Source: Myotis daubentonii
Lineage: Eukaryota; Chordata; Mammalia; Chiroptera; Vespertilionidae
NCBI RefSeq assembly: GCF_963259705.1
Contig: NC_081861.1
Span: forward strand, 63,366,673-63,430,672
DNA: 64,000 bases
Direction of reading: 5' to 3'
The notes under the pieces were generated by a model, which ran no database searches, was not told the origin of the DNA, and was given only the letters and a program-made list of their open reading frames with translations. Below, in pieces: positions 22,250-33,810 of this stretch. Position 1 is the first letter of the stretch. Each line of letters opens with the position of its first letter. Position numbers and translations under genes: made by a program.

Positions 22250-24379
22250 TTTATATTTGTAAATATAAGAACTCATAGAAAATAAATTTACTGATTACTA
22301 TTAAGGGACAAGAGCACTGTGATAAAAATGGGGCAGAAATATGAGAATAGCTAAGCAGAAGGTTTCTGAAAATATTCTTCATACTATAAATAGTGGGTCA
22401 GTTAACACACAAGCAGGTCTAACAACAAAATAATTGGGATCCTAGGAAATTCTTGAAGGTAGTAGAAGAAATAGTTATCTTGAGTATAAGTAAGGGCCTA
22501 AAGTACAGAAGTACAGGGATGCTGTCAGAGCAAAACAAGATAAACAAATCCCTTTCCACGGCGGAGCATTCACACTAACTCATTCCGTGGGTCACAGGCC
22601 TAATGGGGCAATAAGCAATCTGTGAAAACAAGTAGTGTGTAGCATCTGATAGAAATTCAATACATATTTGTTGAATGAGCAAATGAGACAAGGAGGACAG
22701 CCTGAATGGCAGTTTGGAAGAATTGCTAGAAAAATGCTGCCACCTCAGTTCCACAGTAAATTAGTCTCTATGTAGGCCACCATTACTTATTAATACGTAT
22801 ACACGGAAATGTAGCTCCCAAAACCAGAGCATCAGTTGATTTAAAATCTGTGAAATGTGAATGTGTCACTATGTTGATAAAGCAGGTACTGGGTCCACTG
22901 AAGGAAGGGAGATGTCTGAAGGAAACAGGAGGAAGGAGGACTATTTTACAAAGTTCACTTATATGAAATTTAGATTTATGATAGTACCTGCACGGTTTAT
23001 TAAAAAAGTTATATCCTCTTTCATTAAAATTTAGTCTCAAAAAAATCTTCAATCACTAGTTAGTAATGGAGATTAGTACTGAACATCTCTTGAGAAATGT
23101 ATTGTCTACAACAGCAAATTCTTTATAGCAGTTACCATATTAATATATTAAGCCTATTAGGTGGTTTATTTAACTTATATGTGGTGGCTTCACTAAAAGT
23201 TATTAGTGCATCAAAATACTGTCTATTTTGATTGGCAAAGAAATGTCTAATATTACACTTGCCCCAGTGGCCTACTTCGACAAGGTAAGGGAAATAGGTT
23301 GTGTTCTATAAATTTCAGGGTATGCATCTTTAAGAGCTAAGGCATTATTAGTAGATCCATTTGTATTTCTATTTTTGTATTTCTATGATGCAGATATACT
23401 TAACATAAATAATAAAATGGGGTATATTTTCATTTCCTCCCCAAAAATCATAATGATGACTTTAATATGATAAGTAAAAATACTGATTTTCCATAAGCAG
23501 TTATTCCACAGACTCCAATGTCCTAGCAACGCTGTTGCTTTCTACATGGAAAGTTGCTTGATTCCACAGTAAATTTCCTTAATGGATGTATTCAAACTAA
23601 AATTTGTTCAGAAATATTTAAGGCAACCTCATTCTGGGAACTTATGATAGATTTAATTATTTATACTGTGTAACCATTAATATATTTCAAATGCACATAT
23701 TATTAATATCAACAATAATCAAAGCTCATTTATATAACCTCTTTTGATGACTCAAATCTAAAGTATTTATGTAAACCCTCTTATCTGACCTCAATTCAAA
23801 ATTGGAAAGTGCAGAACATGTAAAGGGAATGCCTATGGACACCAAACATTTCAGTGAGCTAGTACTAATGTGCATTAAATACAATGATTCTTATAAAAGA
23901 AGAGGTACTTCTCATAAAAAAAATCAAAATGACATAACATGATTTCTGTTTAATAACTAACTTGATAATAATTGTTAGAAAATTAAGCTTTCCTTAACAT
24001 TTTAAGTGATTAATATAGTTTAATAACTTTTTACAGCAATCTATTTGAAACAGTATTAAAAAGTGTATGTTGGTAAGTTGACATATTGAATCCTTTCAGT
24101 CAAACAAGCATGCTGTAGTGCCTGTAACTGCTAAACACAGTCACCTCCCGGCAGACATTTAAAATGACCTTGGATCTAAAAACCCCACACTATTAAGAAA
24201 GCATTAATATTTGAATTACAAGTACGAAAAGTAATTTAGGCACTTAGATTCAGCATTTGTAGGAGTCACATAAATTAGATGACTTCAAGAAGGCAGAAAT
24301 ACATGCCTGACAGAATCTAACCCCATGTGGTTTAGTAAGGGTGGATGGTAGGGGATAAGGCATGATATATATGTATATA
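22250..24379. other. No gene seen
   Basis: AT-rich sequence without recognised repeats. An 89-codon minus ORF (22783-23052) has no recognisable domain. Confidence 0.5.
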
Positions 24380-24836
24380 CTAGAGGCCCAGTGCATGAAT
24401 TCATGCACGGGTGGGGTCCCTCGGCCTGGCCAGTGACTGAGACCTATCGGGGGCTGGTGGGCCGGGGGGAGGGACCCCATGAGGTTGGCTGGCCGGCCCC
24501 CCAATCAGGACCTATTGGGGGGGGCTGGCCAGCAGTGGGGAGGCACCATGGGACATTGGCCGGCCTTTCGGGGGGCTTGCTGGCTCAGGGGAGGGACCGC
24601 GGGAAGTTAGCCAGCTGGGGGGAGGGACCACAAGAGGTTGGCCAGCAGGGGGGAGGGGCCACGGGAGGTTGGCTAGCCAGGAAGGAGGAGGGGCCGTGGG
24701 AGGTTGGCTGTGTGAGTGCACTGACCACCAGGGGGCAGCTCCTGCGTTGAGTTGATGGTCAGTGCATGTCATAGCGATTGGTTGACCAGTCATTCCAGTC
24801 GTTCAGTGGTAACAGTTGCTTAGGCTTTTATATAGA
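24380..24836 (-). mobile_element. Helitron, first of a three-element cluster
   Basis: Minus-strand element. The left end CTAGAGGCCCAGTGCATGAA is followed by the rest of the GTGCATGAATTCATGCAC hairpin. The right end is GCTTAGGCTTTTATATAGAGA. The inside has GGGAGG..CC..GGGAGGTTGGC units repeated at about 35-45 bp. The next element abuts it directly. Confidence 0.82.
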
Positions 24837-25098
24837 GAGAGTCCCGGTGCATGAATTCAGTCCCTTGGCCTGGCCGGTGATTGGGGTCAGCCAGCCGGGG
24901 GGAGGAACCGTGGGAGGTTGGCCAGCCAGGGAGAGGGACCACAGGAGGTTGGCTGGCCATGGGAGGTTGGCTGTGGGAGCTCACTGACCACCAGGAGGCA
25001 GCTCCTGTGTTGAATGTCTGCCCCCTAGTGGTCATTGTGTATCATAGTGACCGACGGGTCAGTCGGTCGGCCATAATGGTTGCTTAGGCTTTTATATA
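24837..25098 (-). mobile_element. Helitron, second of the cluster
   Basis: Same strand and family as 24380-24836. It begins GTCCCGGTGCATGAATTCAG with a decayed CTAG and ends TTGCTTAGGCTTTTATATAT. It keeps CACTGACCACCAGGAGGCAG, a HeliBat signature. Confidence 0.75.
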
Positions 25099-25100
25099 TT

Positions 25101-25512
25101 TCCTATATAATAAAACCCTAATATGCAAATCGACTGAACAGCTGAAAGACTGGTCGCTATGACGCGCACTGACCACCAGGGGGCAGACGCTCAATGCACA
25201 AGCTGCTCCCTGGTGGTCCTTGCACTCCCACAGGGGTAGCGCCACTCAGCCAGAAGCCAGGCTCACAGCTGGCGAGTGCAGCAATGGCAGCCTCTCCCGC
25301 CTCCACTGCAGGCAGGCGGTAAGGAGCGAGGGGTCCTGGCCTGTGAAAACCCTGGACTGTGAGAGGGATGTCTGACTGCAAGGGGGATCGGGCTTAAGCC
25401 GGCACATACACATCCACCAAGCGGTCCCGGACTGCAAGAGGGCACAGGCCTGGCTGAGGGGCCCTCCCCCCTCCCCCCCCCAGTGTACAAATGTCATGCA
25501 CTGGGCCTCTAG
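25101..25512 (+). mobile_element. HeliBat-type Helitron, third of the cluster
   Basis: 5' TCCTATATAATAAAACCC, then CGACTGAACAGC, then CACTGACCACCAGGGGGCAG and an inverted GCTCCCTGGTGGTCC. The 3' end is CATGCACTGGGCCTCTAG. It lies head to head with the second element, about 3 bp apart. Confidence 0.92.
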
Positions 25513-26081
25513 TAGATATATATAAAATATGCTACATATGTTGTATATATAGCAATACATTGTGATATCAGCTTAGACTCCTCTGCTTTAATATAATAGG
25601 GAAATAAACTTGCAAAATATCCTGCAGCATTTCCTTTTAAAATAATTCTGAAACAATTCTGAAAGCAGTTTCCAGGAAAGACTTTTTGGTAAAAATTAGT
25701 ACACAACTGGAGGTTTTAAAACAAGGGGAACTTCTGTTAGAGTTTTTCATGTCCTTCCCAAATTGCAAGTGTCACCTTCAAGATTTGATTCTAAAATAAG
25801 TACACTTAGGTGCCAAGAATGAGTAATACTGTTCAGACTCAGAAGCAACTCAGAAAGAAATGTGGATAGTCTGGAAATTCTCGTTCAGCCAGCGTATATC
25901 ACCAAACCAGACTAATTCTCATCCCGGCTGTCACACCCATTCTGGCTTCCAGATAAACCCCAGACCTGCCTGCCTGGGCATGTTTTAGGCCAGAGGAATA
26001 GGACTGCGGTTTTTATGGCATATACTTCATAAATATGTAAAAGGAACCTTGATTACCAACTATATAACTAACACCATGTAT
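25513..26081. other. No gene seen
   Basis: Unique-looking sequence; nothing recognised. Confidence 0.5.
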
Positions 26082-26283
26082 CAGGTGGGGAATGCCCAGC
26101 CCATGGGCCACATAAGGACCACGGAATCATTTGGTCTGGCCCTGCCACGGCATTAGGGGTGAGTTAATTAAATGTTTGACCAAATATAGCAGATAATTTT
26201 TAAGTTGATAATTTTGTATGGCCCATGAATGATATTATAAATATCCAAATGGTCCTTGGCAGAAAAAAGGTTCCCCACACTTG
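26082..26283 (+). mobile_element. hAT non-autonomous element
   Basis: Ends CAGGTGGGGAATGCCCAGCC and GGTTCCCCACACTTG, with GGCCCATG inside. The duplication is not visible. Confidence 0.7.
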
Positions 26284-26319
26284 ACAAATGAACTGAAAAC
26301 TAGCTGTTTGTATAGCAAT

Positions 26320-26515
26320 TAAAAGTACTAGGTTAAACTCAGCTTTGCTATCTTACTACCCTTTTGACCTATGGATAAGTCACTTATCTCCATGTGACCC
26401 AGTTATCTAATGTTAAAAAATGGAGATAATAGCATTAGCTCATGTTTTCTTTCATGAGGATTAAATTATTTAATATATGTAAAAAGTTCAGAAAATGTGT
26501 GGTAACATAGCTTTA
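26320..26515 (+). repeat. MIR
   Basis: CAGCTTTGCTATCTTACTAC, AATGGAGATAATAGCATTAG, CATGAGGATTAAATTATTT. Confidence 0.7.
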
Positions 26516-26610
26516 TGAGTCAACTCTTTTCTGTCTCTGTGTCCATTATCCTAGTATATAAATGCTCAATTTCCAGTTCATATATACATTCCAGGTGATC
26601 AACTGCCTAC

Positions 26611-27090
26611 TGCAGTGATTTTCAACCTGTGTGTCACAAGAAATTGTAAAACATGCAATTACCTGCCTATTTAGTCAGGGGCACTGACCTCTTTTCACTT
26701 AGATTGTCAAATAAATAATGACAACAGCCAACACAAAAATAGTCCTCTAGTGTGAATGAATCAAAAAGGGCAAGGGTAGAGGGGTGGGGAGAGATTAACC
26801 AAAGAGCATATATGCATATATGCATAACCCATGGACACAGACAATAGTGTGGTGAAGGCCTGGGGGTGGGAATGGGGTTGAGGGGGTCAATGGGAGGAAA
26901 AAAGGGATATTTGTAATACTTTCAACAATAAATATACATTTTAAAAAGATTATACCTATTTTTTGTCATATCAGTAAAAAAATAAAACACACACACACAC
27001 ACTTTTTTTTTTGGGGGGGGGACATACCACAGAATCTTAGTAATCAGTTTATGTGTGGCATGAAATGAAAAAGGTTGCAAATTGCTGGCT
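26611..27090 (+). mobile_element. hAT-like element split by an L1 3' end
   Basis: Left CAGTGATTTTCAACCTGTG; right AGGTTGCAAATTGCTG. The likely duplication is GCCTACTG against GCTTAGTG (6 of 8). An L1 tail (about 26760-26945) and a (CA)n/T-rich run interrupt it. Confidence 0.65.
26760..26945 (+). mobile_element. L1 3' end fragment inside a hAT element
   Basis: GGGCAAGGGTAGAGGGGTGG, GGGGGTCAATGGGAGG and TGTAATACTTTCAACAATAA are the bat L1 tail. Confidence 0.75.
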
Positions 27091-27814
27091 TAGTGGCTAA
27101 GGAATGTAGAGTACCCTCAGCAACCAGCCAACAGAATGCTCACAGACCAAATTGAATCTAGCACAGTTCATGAAGGAGTTCATGTTTATTGAAACTCCAA
27201 CTACATCAATCCTGAGGTATTTGTTGGACTTTTACCAATAAGATCACTATTGCTGCAAGAGACAAAATATGGAGATAGGGGAATTAAGAGAATCTACAAA
27301 AGGAGAGTCTTACAACTTAAAGTAATACTCCAAACAGCATAAGCCCATTGTAATTGCTATGAACATGAAGGAATTTAATGGTTGGTACTGGATTTTCTAT
27401 AATGTATGGCCCAGGAGAATCTGGAAGCATGACAGTGTACCTATATAGCACATTTCCTAAAGGCCAAGAGACCATTTTCTCTGCTAACAAATATTTAAGA
27501 TCATCTTTGAAAAAAATAATTAAGTCCTACTAGAACTGGCTATACAAAGGTTCTTTTCATTACTTATTTGCTTCTTATTCCTGGTCCAAGAGAAAACAAA
27601 TATAGCTAAAGAAAATGAAATACAAAAAAAAAAAAAGGCTACTATGAAAACATTTAGAGTAATCCCTCCACATTCGTTTCGGATACACTCCAAGAGTCCC
27701 AGTGAAGGCCTGAAACGGAGATAGTACTAACCCCTACATACACTATGATTTTTACTAGGCACACATACCTATGATAACATTTAATTTATTAATTAGGCAG
27801 AGTAAAAGATTAAC

Positions 27815-27815
<1 letters not shown>

Positions 27816-27866
<51 letters not shown>

Positions 27867-27892
27867 TAAGTATATATATATATTTTTTTAAG

Positions 27893-27956
<64 letters not shown>
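27816..27956 (+). repeat. (TA)n and poly-T compound repeat
   Basis: Two TA blocks with T runs between, ending in about 16 T. It separates the Tigger-like element from the Helitron. Confidence 0.95.
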
Positions 27957-27959
<3 letters not shown>

Positions 27960-28237
27960 GTCTAAGTGACCGTTCGACCATTCAACCGGTAGCTATGATG
28001 CTCAATGACCACCAGGAGCTGCCAAGCTATGGTAATTTGGCAGCTGCGGTTCTTGGATGACACACCCAGAACCAGAAAGGAGGGAGCCCAATTCCAGGTC
28101 CAGGTGGGTCACCTGAGAACTGCCCCCTCACAATCCGGGACCCCTTGGGGGATGTCAGAGAGCGGGTTTTGGCCCAATCACCACAGGCCAGGCCGAGGGA
28201 TCCCACTGGTGCACAAATCCGTGCAGCGGGCCCCTAG
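27957..28237 (+). mobile_element. Helitron inside a Tigger-like element
   Basis: GTCTAAGTGACCGTTCGACC near the start, CAATGACCACCAGGAGC inside, and GTGCACAAATCCGTGCAG with CCCCTAG before T at the end. The 5' terminus merges with a TA/T-rich microsatellite, so the start is approximate. Confidence 0.8.
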
Positions 28238-28261
28238 TAACTAATAATGAAATAGAGCAAT

Positions 28262-28341
28262 TTTTTAAAAATATGTTTTTATTGATTTCAAAGAAGAAGG
28301 GAGAAGGAGGGAGGGAGGGAAGAAGGGAGGGAGGGAGGGAG

Positions 28342-28389
<48 letters not shown>

Positions 28390-28548
28390 CATAAATGATG
28401 AGAGAGAATCATAGATTGACTGCCTTCTGCACATGGCACACTAGGGATTGAGACCACAGGCAGGGCACATGCTCTAACTTGGAATGGAACCATGACCTCC
28501 TCATTCATAGGTCAATGCTCCTCAACCTCTGAGCAATATTGGCAGGAT
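28262..28548 (-). mobile_element. VES SINE with expanded GGGA/GA core
   Basis: TTTTATTGATTTCAAAGAAG, then GGGA and (GA)n runs to about 28387, then GATGAGAGAGAATCATAGAT and ATAGGTCAATGCTCC. The purine run grew from the SINE's own GAGAGA segment. Confidence 0.85.
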
Positions 28549-29439
28549 TATTATTATTTTAACAGAACAATTTTAATAATATACTGTAATAAAAGTTATG
28601 GGAATGTGATATTATTAAGTAAAATAAGGGTCACTTGTACATAAGTATTCTGATGCCATTAACAGCTGATCTGGTAACTGAGAAGACTACTCAGCCACTA
28701 AAGGGAGGGTCCAGTTGTACAAAGGGGTGATTCATGTCCAGGGTGAGACAGAGCTGGACAAAGCAGGACATAGCACAAAGCATGAGATTTCATCATGCTA
28801 CTAAGAATGGCACACATTTTAACACATCTAAAGTGTTTATTTCTGGAATTTTCCACTTAATATTTTCAGAACATGTTTGACCAAGGGTAACTACAATGGT
28901 AGAACGGGAAACCATAGATAAAATGAGACTACTGTAATTGTCTTTGTTTTCCACATATATCCCCAAATGTTCCATACATTCATTCTACTCTATTAAAGCA
29001 AATAACTGAGAGCTGCTATATACATCACATAAATAATAAATTATAAGAAAATATTACCCATATAGCCACTTGTAATGTTCATAAAAATCAGAGCAAGCTC
29101 TTAAGACTACTTCTTTATTAAGTCCTAACTAGAGTCCAGCCTAATTAATTAAACTTATTTATTGTTAATAACTTTCAAGCAAATGTGATACAATATATAA
29201 ATGTTGAAGCACAAATGTCACCTGCCCACCAAGAAAACTGACAATGATATTTTGAAAAGCATTAATTCTGAGAGAGTTGATAATAATTAAATGCTTCAAT
29301 GTCTCTGAAGTTATGTATAAAAAAATGTAGACTATCATTGAAACAAAGAGAAAATAATACCATTATCTATTTATATAAAAACCTTGGGTGCAACGTAACA
29401 TCCAAAGCTCGACCAAACGGAAGGAAGTTAGTTCTGCAG

Positions 29440-29915
29440 GGGTCGTCTTGGAAACGGCTGCGCCCTCTCCCAGCTGTTTCCCGGAGAGCGAGGTTTCGGG
29501 CAGGAACCCGCCCTCAGAGCATGGAAGTACTGAGTCCTGTGTTGCCTTGCCAAGGGCTGTGCCCTCCGGAGCTGTTTCCCGTGAGGCATGAGGGAAGAAC
29601 CCACCCTTGGATCGCCAGGAGCGCCCAGCAGCAGTCAGTCCTGGGTTGCTGAGGCGGAGTCCCAGGTAGAACACTGGGTCTGGCCCAACAGGGAGCATGG
29701 CCAGCCTTCACACCAGACCCTGACAGTAGGGAGGAGGCAACCCCATTCCTCACAGAATCTGCTGTTGGATAGCTTTCTGTCAGTGGCCTGCCAGCCAGGA
29801 ACCCCCTTCTCCTGCACCCCAGACCCTGACAGGAGGGAGGAGGGAGCCCCATTCCCCACGATATCCACAGGTGGCCAGCTTGCTGTCAGGGGCCTGCCAG
29901 CTAGGAATCCTATTC
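29440..29915 (+). repeat. Duplicated ~100-bp units in the Helitron 5' region
   Basis: Two copies start GACCCTGACAG(T/G)AGGGAGG at about 29723 and 29823 and run to GGCCTGCCAGC(C/T)AGGAA. A second pair, with GCCCTC..AGCTGTTTCCCG followed by GAGTCCTG or CAGTCCTG, occurs at about 29450 and 29555. The stretch is GC-rich against an AT-rich background. It gives several spurious ORFs on both strands. Its origin is unknown; captured DNA or a non-autonomous Helitron 5' segment are both possible. Confidence 0.65.
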
Positions 29916-29940
29916 ACCTGCATAATCTGGATAAAGTTGA

Positions 29941-31188
29941 TGTCATGGTGGTACTGTTTTACCCACAGCGTCTACAGGAATTGCTGCAAATTTACTTCTC
30001 AGTGGAAGCACCTTTCATTCCCAATATAAATTACCGATTCCATTAAATGAAACTTCAATTTCTAGACTCGATATAAACAGTGAAGTTGCTAAAACTATTA
30101 AAAAGGCCCAACTTCTCATTGACGAATGCACCATGGCATCCAGTCATGCTATAAGCACCATAGACAGATTACTAAGAGAAATTATTAATTTGAATGTTGT
30201 ATTTGGTGGGAAAGTTCTCCTTCTTGGAGGGGATTTTTGACAATGTCTCAGTATTGTACCACATGCTATGCGATCGGCCATAGTACAAACGAGTTTGAAG
30301 TACTGCAATGTTTGGGGATGTTTCAGAGTGTTGTCTCTTACAACAAATATGAGATCAGAGGATTCTGCTTATAGTGAATGGTTAGTAAAACTTGGGGATG
30401 GCAAACTTGATAGCAGTTTTCATTTAGGAATGGATATTATTGAAATCCCCTGTGAAATGATCTGTAATGGATCTATTATTGAAGCTACCTTTGGAAATAC
30501 TATATCTATAGATAATATTAAAAATATATCTAAATGTGCAATTCTTTGTCCAAAAAATGAGCATGTTCAAAAATTAAATGAAGAAATTTTGGATATACTC
30601 GATGGAGATTTTCACACATATTTGAGTGATGATTCCATTGATTCCACAGATGATGCTGAAAAGGAAAATTTCCCCACCAAATTTCTTAATAGTATTACTC
30701 CTTTGGGAATGCTGTGTCACAAATTAAAATTGAAAGTGGGTGCAATCATCATGCTATTGAGAAATCTTAATAGTAAATGGGGTCTTTGTAATGGTACCAG
30801 ATTTATTATCAAAAGATTATGACCTAACATTACCGAAGCTGAAGTATTAACAGGATCTGCAGAGGGAGCGGTTGTTCTGATTCCAAGAATTGATTTGTCC
30901 CCATCTGACACTGGCCTCCCATTTAAATTGATTCAACGACAGTTTCTCGTGATGCCAGCATTTGTGATGACTATTAATAAATCACAAGGACAAACTCTAG
31001 ACAGAGTAGGCATATTCCTACCTGAACCCGTTTTTGCACATGGTCAGTTATATGTTGCTTTCTCTCAAGTTCGAAGAGCTTGTGATGTTACATTTAAAGT
31101 TCTAAGTACTTCAGCACAAGGGAAATTAGTCAAGCACTCTGAAAGTGTTTTCACTCTTACTGTGGTGTACAGGGAGATATTAGAATAA
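29941..31188 (+). pseudogene. Helitron Pif1-type helicase, 5'-truncated, two TGA stops
   Basis: A single frame of 416 codons ends in TAA. It encodes the helicase half of a Helitron Rep-helicase protein, which unwinds DNA during rolling-circle transposition. Motifs in order: Ia TASTGIAA (about codon 9), II DECTM, III LLGGDF-stop-Q (GDFRQ in the family), IV LTTNMR, VGAIIMLLRNLN and GLCNGTR, V TINKSQGQT, VI LYVAFSQVRR. The stops at 30238-30240 and 30820-30822 each sit where the family has Arg. A CGA to TGA change by CpG decay explains both. There are no frameshifts. The Walker A motif and everything N-terminal are missing; an in-frame TGA lies at 29938. The long intact frame suggests moderate age. 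It is not a host gene. Confidence 0.88.
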
Positions 31189-31456
31189 GTTTAATCACTT
31201 TATCAGTCCTTGTTTGCATCACTGTTGTTTTCATATCATGATTTTGTTGTTTTCATATCATGCCTCTGTTGTTGTTATAGCCTTTTGTTACTGTTTATTT
31301 ATTAATAAATTTAATTATTATTTTCATATACATTTTACTAGTTTCCTTTCATTTCTCACACTTCTATTATAGAGAAAGAGCAAATAGTAATATTAAAATA
31401 TTTCCACTAATTAATTCCCTTATAATGTGCATAAATTTCGTGCACCGGGCTACTAG

Positions 31457-32040
31457 TATTAGGATAATGATGAAGTGGTTTTATACATGTGACTATTTCT
31501 CTCAATAAAGCATAATTAAAATATATTCAGGTATGTCCCTGAAAAGAATTTGTTGACTTGCCGTTTTGTTCTATAAAATTAATAATATACTGGTATATCC
31601 TCATTTGGTATGATATTAAATTTAAAAAGCTCTTTAAAAAGTCTCAAGTATTAAGAAATTTGGAGCCCTACAGTATAAAGCTGTTCTTAGGCACTACTAT
31701 TACAGAAAGCAAATATTATTAAGGTTATATCTACTACAGCAAAGGCTGTTATAAATAGCTGACAGTTACCTTTGTCATTATATATACATCTATCTGTGAC
31801 CAATTGTTTACATTGGTTAAAACACCATGCCAAGGTCATGAGTTCAATTCTTACTGTGTCAGATACCTAGGTTCTGTACCAAAGACAAAGACTCTACACC
31901 TAACCCACTGTCATCATAAATGTGTATAATTTGTCACAAAAAGCATTAGGCAAAAACAGATACAATGATAAGTTTAAAAAATTACTACCACTGGAAATCA
32001 AAACAGTATAATACCCTATTAATTATGGTGGGTAATATCA
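31457..32040. other. No gene seen
   Basis: 31795-31920 may be a very old tRNA-derived SINE (GGTTAAAACACCATGCCAAG, GAGTTCAATTCTTACTG). Otherwise AT-rich. Confidence 0.4.
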
Positions 32041-32867
32041 TCTATCTATATAAAAAGCCAGTGACCATAACACCGTAACGACCAGCTATGATGCCTACTG
32101 TGGCCAGCGAACTGGCCTGATCAGGTATATATGTGCTGCTTTTTTCCCCATTGACCCAGCTCTATGTAGTTAGCTGAGGCTGATCCCTGGCCAGCTTTGC
32201 AGCTTTACTTATTCCTTTGCTCAAACCTACTCTTTTCCCATTCTTCCTACTTACTGTTCTCAAAAATATCCTTTAATAAGTACTGCCCAATACCAGACTC
32301 TCCCACCCCGATCAAGGGCAGGGCTGGCTGACCAACACCCCATCCCCTTCCTCTGGCCAGCCCCACCCCCGATGGGCCCCCACCACCTTGATCCACCCAC
32401 AGCTCCTCCCCCTGGCTGCCCCCACCCCTGATCACCCCTCCCCCCCACAATAGGGTGTAGGGCCAACCAGACAACCTCCTGCAGCTCCTCCACCTGGGCA
32501 GCCCCGCTCCCTATAGGCCCCCATCACTCTGATTGGCCCACAATCCCTCCCCCGGATGGCCATGCCCCTGATCCCCCCCCAACCCCAATAGGGGGCAGGG
32601 CCATACAGCCCACCACCCACAGCCCCTCCCTATGGCCGGCCCCACCCTTAATCGGCCCCCAACCCTAATTGGGGACAGGGTCCACCAGCCAATTGCCTGC
32701 GGCCCCTTCCCCCAGCCCGCCAGCCTTGATTGGCCCCAATCAGGGCAGGCCTGCCGGCCAACCTCCCACCATCTCTTCCTCCCAACAGGCCCAGCTCCAA
32801 TCCACCCCAATTGGGTCCAGGCCAGCCAGACCCCAACCATGCACGAATTCATGCACTAGGCCTCTAG
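32041..32867 (+). mobile_element. Helitron with pyrimidine-rich tandem array
   Basis: 5' TCTATCTATATAAAAAGCC after A. The 3' end is TGCACGAATTCATGCAC, TAGGCCT, CTAG before T; 827 bp. From about 32290 to 32830 it is a C-rich array with units of about 75-80 bp such as CCCCTGATCG(G)CCCCCA..GGGCAGGGCC. Confidence 0.85.
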
Positions 32868-33798
32868 TCTTTATGTAAGGATGACAGACATCAGTAGACC
32901 AAATAAATTTCAAAAAGAAAATACGAAAAAATCTCACTGCTTTCATAGGTTATATATAAGTGAACATGAAAAAGAACATGGCTGATCAGAAGCCATCTTA
33001 GAAAAGGGTAAAGAATTCTAAAATTTTAAGAAATTATAAATTCTAAAGGAATCCCTTAGCTAAGTTATGTCTTAGTCTTAAATATTCAAAAAGGACTAGA
33101 CTTGTGTCCCCAAATCCTGTTTCAAATCCAAGAAATTAACTTTCTAAGATTTTGCCTTTATATGTGGTCAGTATATGCCCTGAAATGGATTAAGAAACTG
33201 TGTAATGCCAAGTGATAATATTCTTAATAAAATGAAGATCTATAAATTATGATACAAGGATTTTAGAACCACATTCTGATCTATCACATAGATAAATTTA
33301 TTAACATTTGATAATACACTAAACTGTTAAAAGACTTAAATTCTCAGCATTAAGAAAACAAAAGCATGTGAGAAAGAATAAAAATGCCAATAATTAACAA
33401 GAATGTGATCTGATTGGTACTGTATAAACAAATAGTAAAGTAAAAGCTAGGAGAGCAGTGACAGCATCTTTATTATTTCTATTAATGGAACAAAAGGTAC
33501 CTAATCACACCAGCTTCTCTTTTCAAAGACAATTACAAATATCCTAGTAGCATCACATGTGACAGAGTAGTCACTTTTGTTGCCTTCTATTAAAAACAAT
33601 TACATGCTAGGACAAGCACATTGCTCACTCATTGCCAGGAGCATGTTATCAGTCTGTTCTTATCACATGAAGCCAGACACAGTCAACTCTCAGTAAGCCA
33701 TTCAAATGCAGGGAATATTGATATTTCACAATAGTTATATTTGCCATTTGAATGCAACACATAGTCTATTTAGGTTCCTATAAAATTAATTCAAATTA
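32868..33798. other. No gene seen
   Basis: AT-rich; nothing recognised. Confidence 0.5.
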
Positions 33799-33810
33799 AA
33801 AGTATAATCC

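Larger units (their letters stand above)
27659..28936 (-). mobile_element. Tigger-like DNA transposon, split three ways
   Basis: The left part (GTAATCCCTCCACATTCG, GTGAAGGCCTGAAAC, TTATTAATTAGGCAGAGTAA) and the right part (AATATACTGTAATAAAAGTT, then GATTCATGTCCAGGGTGAGA, ending AATGAGACTACTGT) match the 5' half of a Tigger family element in reverse. A TA microsatellite, a Helitron and a VES SINE lie between. The transposase is not recognisable. Confidence 0.7.
29366..31456 (+). mobile_element. HeliBat-type Helitron carrying a helicase remnant
   Basis: The element starts TCTATTTATATAAAAACC after an A and ends CTAG before a T. A GTGCATAAATTTCGTGCAC hairpin lies just inside the 3' end, which marks a rolling-circle Helitron. 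It is 2,091 bp. The 5' third (29388-29940) is GC-rich and made of duplicated units of about 100 bp. The 3' two thirds hold a Pif1-like helicase frame. Rep/HUH sequence is absent, so it could only have moved with a helper, if at all. Confidence 0.88.

Noticed and set aside
24380..25512. CRISPR-like or regulatory repeat cluster
   Set aside because: The repeats are Helitron ends and internal units in a mammalian genome.
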